64,000 bases of DNA from Adiantum capillus-veneris (Eukaryota; Streptophyta; Polypodiopsida; Polypodiales; Pteridaceae). Under the pieces are notes generated by a model. It worked only from the letters and a program-made list of their open reading frames with translations. It was not told the origin of the DNA and did not search any database. The stretch covers positions 33,562,396 through 33,626,395 of the forward strand of contig CM043960.1 of assembly GCA_014529385.2 (NCBI GenBank), in the 5' to 3' direction. This document shows positions 59,767 through 64,000 of this stretch, one piece after another (position 1 is the stretch's first letter; every line of letters starts with the position of its first letter). The position numbers were made by a program, and so were the translations under genes.

Positions 59767-60890
59767 CAACTTTGGATGGCACACACAGATAGATGGATGA
59801 AAATCACAAAGAGAAAGAAAGAAACATTGTCAAAGAAGGTATTGCACCTCAAGGTTTTTTTGGAGATTTCGTAAGTAGCATCTAAGATGTGAATATTGTG
59901 CATTGAAAAGCACCTTCGATAAGTGGAGTGGTGCATGTTTGCACTTTTGGGAGCCTAGTGGAATTTAACAATGGAATCTATTGATATGCAATGAACAATA
60001 ATTAGCTACATGAGCTCTAGATTTATAGTAGATATACTCGAATCAATAATATTAACACTTTTTGTCTGCATAGTTGTTTAATTGCTCCAAATAAATAGAT
60101 TTTATCATAGTCATGTTAATTGTTTGGAAATTGCTAACATATTCTAAACAGATATTATAAAAATTTAAACATAGCTATATTTTGGAGATTATTCTAGCCA
60201 TGCACAATGCAAATGGAACATTTGTAGAATGTAAGTTTCATTGAATTAGGGATGATAGATCCATTTAGCGATGTGGTTTAGAGTACCCCCACATGAGGAG
60301 GGGGTACTCTTTCAAGTTAAAAAAGTTCCCCCCCCCCCTCTCTCCCCGGGAATCCTTGCATGTTTGGTTGTACCATGTACACATTGCTACAATTAACTCT
60401 TGTTTGCCCACATTCATATTAGGAATATAGTCAACAATTGCAATAGTAGAAGAGACTTATGTTGCTATCATATCTAGCAAGAATTGTAGCATTTGTGGGT
60501 ATAGCCTGGAGCTAGCTCAGGAAAAGGAATTGTGCTTTTATAAAAGTAGATCTCTCGAGTACAGGAATGGAGTGTCATTCTCATATAGTAATACTAACCG
60601 AAGTATAAAAGATTTCACAAGAAAAAAAGCATCAAAGTGCAAGTGTTGTCATAGGTGCAAAACAAGGGTCTTTATATGTAAAGGAAGAGGATGTGTGAAT
60701 GGGGCCTTACATGGAATGAAAGTCGTGTAACAGAAGCTAGAAGAACATGCGTCAAGATGAAGTAGTGGGAATGAAAGGGGAATCATGGAAAATGGAAGTG
60801 AAAAGGCGGCAGCATGGAGCATGCCATGCGAAAAAGAGAATGAGAAAGTACAAGCATGGGATGCAAAAGAATGTTTGGGCGCAAATGAGG
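59060..60890. other. Noncoding stretch
   Basis: Includes a compound (CA)n(GA)n microsatellite (59687-59763) and a C9 run (60331-60340). A small Cys-rich ORF at 60530-60730 (KCKCCHRCKTRVFICKG) is of unknown worth. Confidence 0.4.
59687..59763. repeat. Compound (CA)n(GA)n microsatellite
   Basis: CACACA runs directly into GAGAGA, about 77 bp in all. Confidence 0.95.
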
Positions 60891-60899
60891 GCTATGATG

Positions 60900-60909
60900 G
60901 AGAGAGAGA

Positions 60910-60942
<33 letters not shown>
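60900..60942. repeat. (GA)n microsatellite
   Basis: GA run with one interruption. Confidence 0.9.
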
Positions 60943-60946
<4 letters not shown>

Positions 60947-61261
60947 TTAGGGGGAGTGTCCACCAAAAACTTTTGTAGGAACCAATAAAAAAAAGAAGAG
61001 TATTGAAAATCTCTTGGTTTCTTGTGGTTTTTACTCGTTTTTATAGGAAAAACCCTCCAAATATAGGCGATCTCTTTCAAGATGACCCTCCACACTAACC
61101 GATAATTTTCAATTTTTGTCGTTTATAAATACATTAAAGGTTGATTTTCGATGAACACTTGTCTCAACTTAGGGGAGGCGTATAGAACATTCAACAAAGT
61201 GAGGGGTTAGAAGTTAGAGTTTACAAGAGAGCTAGATGTGAGAGAAGAGAAGAGCAATTGC

Positions 61262-61302
<41 letters not shown>

Positions 61303-63850
61303 GTTTGACGCTCAAAGTTCGATCTAAAACCTTTTCTCCAACCAGAGAGAAAAGGGATACACTTATAATTCCCCCCAATATCCGAGTATCTCGGATACAC
61401 CCCCAATTTTAGGTTAAAATTTGAGTATTTGTTGGTTGTTATACTAACAAGTCGCCGGTTAAAAATATACTAAAGACCGCCTTTTCGCGAACTAGCCATA
61501 GAGAGAACCCCCTAAGAGAGAAGAAGAAGAAGAAAAGAAGTTATAACCGTCCTAAGAGAGAGAACCTAAGGGCCAAGAGATAAGAGGAAAAGGGAGGGTG
61601 GGGGGGGCGGGGGGGGGGAGGGCCCGGGGGTTTCGAACCTAGAACCCTAGAGTAGTGTTTAGAGGGAGGCTGGAAAAAGGCTTTCCATGGAAGCATGACG
61701 AAAGAGGGGAAGCTGGAGGGTCAACAAAAGTTTTGAGTGGAGAGGGCTGACGTGGCGGAGTAGTGAGATCATGATGAGCAACGATGGGGAGTGCTGATGA
61801 TGCGCGCATGCAGAGCGCGCCGCTTCCATAGAATGTGACCTGACGCAAGCACGCTGTACGGCCGCCTCCCCAGGGGCCCCACCCTCTCTCTCTTCTCTCT
61901 CTCTTCTAACTACTAATAACCACTTTTACAAAGGCCCAGATTTTAACGACTCCTTATTCCCTAAGCCCTCGTTCATGTGAATCCAGGTTTCATTCCACCT
62001 TCACACACAAGCAACCCCTACATGGCCTCGTGAGTCGCCAATTCTCACCATTCTCCACAAAAACCACCTTTTTTTCTCTTTTTCACCATTTAAGATTTCA
62101 AAATCCCAACAAGATCATTCAAGCTTGTCTCGAAGAAAGTCTGCAAAATTTTACACATTGTACTATATAAACCTGCAAACCCTTCAGATTTTGACACAAA
62201 AATAGAAAGAATTTCAACTGTGTCCTCCTTAATCTCACACCTCACTTTTGGAGAGAATCGATGGTGGTGGTTGAAAATAGGCAAGCAACCCCTCCACCCA
62301 TAGGACTAAATGAACTATAACACTAATAAGTTTTGCAACCTACATAAATTCCTCTTTATGAATTTCCAAATTCATCGAATTTTTATTATTTGTACATTGG
62401 TTTTCTCAAAATCTAGGTGACATTCTTTTTTTTCCAACAAAGCGGTGATAGTTATATTAACGGGAGAAACGAGACAAAATTACAGTATAGCACCTTGTGT
62501 ACCATGAGACACCAGTATTCCGTGTTTTTCCTCGAGACCATGCCCATACTAGGGAGACTTTGTTTTGTCTAGATCCAAAACAGCTAAAGCCGAACATATA
62601 CATCTTAACACTCATCGGTCCTTAAGAGAGTCGATCATTCCTTGAATCTTCTCAATGAAGCTTCCGGCTTTGGAAATGACCTCGAAAGCCGCACGGGAGG
62701 ATTCCAGGTTAGCAGCCAACATATTCTTGATTTCAGCTAAATTACAGAGCCCCTCTGAGGGATTTCTTGTCTTGCAACCCTGAGGCCCCTCCACGACTCT
62801 CCAACTCTGCGTAAAGTGACAAGTTCTAAAAAATTTAAAATCAACCACTTTGGTATCACCATCAAGTAAAAGATATCATGTGCATTCAACATTTCAACAG
62901 GAACCAATCAAAGGGAATGAGGTCCCTACTAGTTTAGGTGGACAGGCTAGTGAAGCATTCATGATGAAAGAGAGAAATGAGATTGCATAAGAATGAGATT
63001 TGTGTACAATGGTGCCTTTTATATAGGCATGAGGGGATGACATCATGTGGTATGATAGCATGGTGTGAGTCAGTAATCCTAGATAGACAAAGCATATGGC
63101 TATCACATGGTGTACAGGCTAGAAAAAAACATTTTTCCTAACCGATCAAAGTAAGGGGAAACTTGAAATTCTCCCGGTTTTTAGGTCAAAATTTGAAGCT
63201 TTTGCTGGTAATTACACTAAAACTTGTGTACATTTGCCGGTTTTCTTAAAGGCAAGCTCGAATCTAACCGAGATTTTATAAATTCAGCGGGTTAAAATAC
63301 ACTAGACCCTGGTTAAAATCACACGATTTCAACCAATATGGAAATCTGCATGGTTAGGAGATTCGTTTCCCATAGAGTGATTTTCACACCCCAAAAACCT
63401 CCCCTTGAATTTAAGGGGAGAGAGAGAGAGAGAGAGAGAGAGATAAGGGTCTTCTCCATAAAGCTATGAATATCAATTTCGGAGAGAGATTTTGTATTTT
63501 TTGACAAAATGGAACTTTACACTTACATTTGCCAAATTTATCGCAAAAGTTGACAAAAAATTAAAGATTTTGTGCTACTCTTTTGACAGATGGTTTTTGT
63601 AAAATAGCCAAATGATTTGGACGACCCTTTAGAGATAGCCATTGGGCTATAAATAGCGTCCATTTGTTCCCTTGGAGTACACCAGGGTGCCATGAATATG
63701 ACGTTTTCTTGATTAGAAAATCCAAAGAGATAAAAATGGCTTCAAAAGGATGTCCCCAATAAGCGGATGAGGAGACACAAGAAGATTTGGAAATTTTCTC
63801 ATGTAAGAAAACGGAGCCTTTTTCAGTGTTTTTCATACAATGCATAACAT
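60943..63850. other. Noncoding stretch with a diverged repeat pair
   Basis: 61410-61480 and 63180-63310 share TTAGGT(T/C)AAAATTTGA, a GTTGGT/GCTGGT stretch and GCCGGTT, so they are diverged copies of one repeat. GA runs lie at 61262-61300 and 63417-63443, with a G-rich patch at 61595-61630. A 78-codon ORF at 62848-62612 (-) ending in a helix-forming stretch (NLESSRAAFEVISKAGSF) is not recognised. Confidence 0.4.
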
Positions 63851-63853
63851 CGT

Positions 63854-64000
63854 GAGCTTCTGCTCGAGAGGCACCACATACCTAGCTAGGTACGATTGGG
63901 GGCAGGGGACCACCGGCCCCCGCATACCTAGCTAGGTACGATTCGGTGGTCCCCTCACCAGGCCGGCGGTCCCTTGCCCTAAATCGTACCTAGCTAGGTA
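63854..64000. repeat. Palindromic repeat, family member 2 (cut by window end)
   Basis: Begins GAGCTTCTGCTCGAGAGGCA and holds the ACCTAGCTAGGTACGATT core three times: two direct and one inverted at the very end. It matches 8007-8191, and its left flank (63779-63850) is the reverse complement of the flank at 8192-8255. It continues past the window. Confidence 0.75.

Overview
The window looks like repeat-rich nuclear DNA from a land plant with a large genome. The evidence is a CC-type (ROXY) glutaredoxin gene, a family known only from land plants, together with plant CACTA, copia, gypsy, hAT and LINE sequences, short consensus introns, and many long GA/CT microsatellites. A fern or lycophyte would fit, but the sequence does not prove it. 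Almost everything is transposon or transposon debris. The one convincing intact host gene is the glutaredoxin at 9267-9665 (-).

Layout. 1-2.5 kb: the end of an FCP1/HAD-like phosphatase gene (+) converges on an unrecognised two-exon gene A (-). 2.9-6 kb: a decayed gypsy gag-protease (-) with a tRNA-Met primer site and part of an LTR. 8.0-8.2 kb: a strong palindromic repeat that reappears at the window's end. 9.3-9.8 kb: glutaredoxin with a GA-rich leader and TATA box. 11.7-13.9 kb: dispersed repeats and retroelement fragments in opposite orientations. 14.2-21.5 kb: a LINE fragment split by CACTA element 2 (14724-20757, TSD AAC), a deletion derivative. 32.2-33.5 kb: copia gag-protease remnant. 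33860-42659: CACTA element 1 (TSD ATA), apparently complete, with a multi-exon TNP2 gene, an opposite-strand second gene and a 1.3-kb array of short palindromes between them. 45.8-52.7 kb: tandemly duplicated LINE 3' fragments, one copy split by a full copia element (46949-52116, TSD GAAAT). 52.7-54.3 kb: dead hAT transposase with a repeated motif upstream. 55.8-64 kb: noncoding DNA, tandem duplications and microsatellites.

The most unusual region is 22884-31981. About 9.1 kb is bounded by an inverted repeat that I can match over about 24 bases. Inside lie four intron-bearing genes in two convergent pairs, separated by a central divergent promoter with five ~98-bp tandem repeats. One gene (26874-24562, -) starts with the canonical histone H3 tail MARTKQTARK, continues into an H3 histone fold with a lengthened loop 1, then, through four in-phase introns, into a segment resembling the Ulp1/C48 peptidase cysteine region, and ends in a lysine-rich H1-like tail. 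Another gene (31607-29834, -) is a transposase candidate. Gene B (23312-24299) is a paralogue of gene A at the left edge of the window, so a second family member probably lies there, with the FCP1-like gene in the position held here by the histone gene. All these genes carry one or a few stops or indels, so this looks like a fairly young but now inactive copy of a transposon family that I cannot name.

Limits: all homology calls are by eye from conserved motifs. No database search or alignment was run, and exon borders outside those described are approximate.
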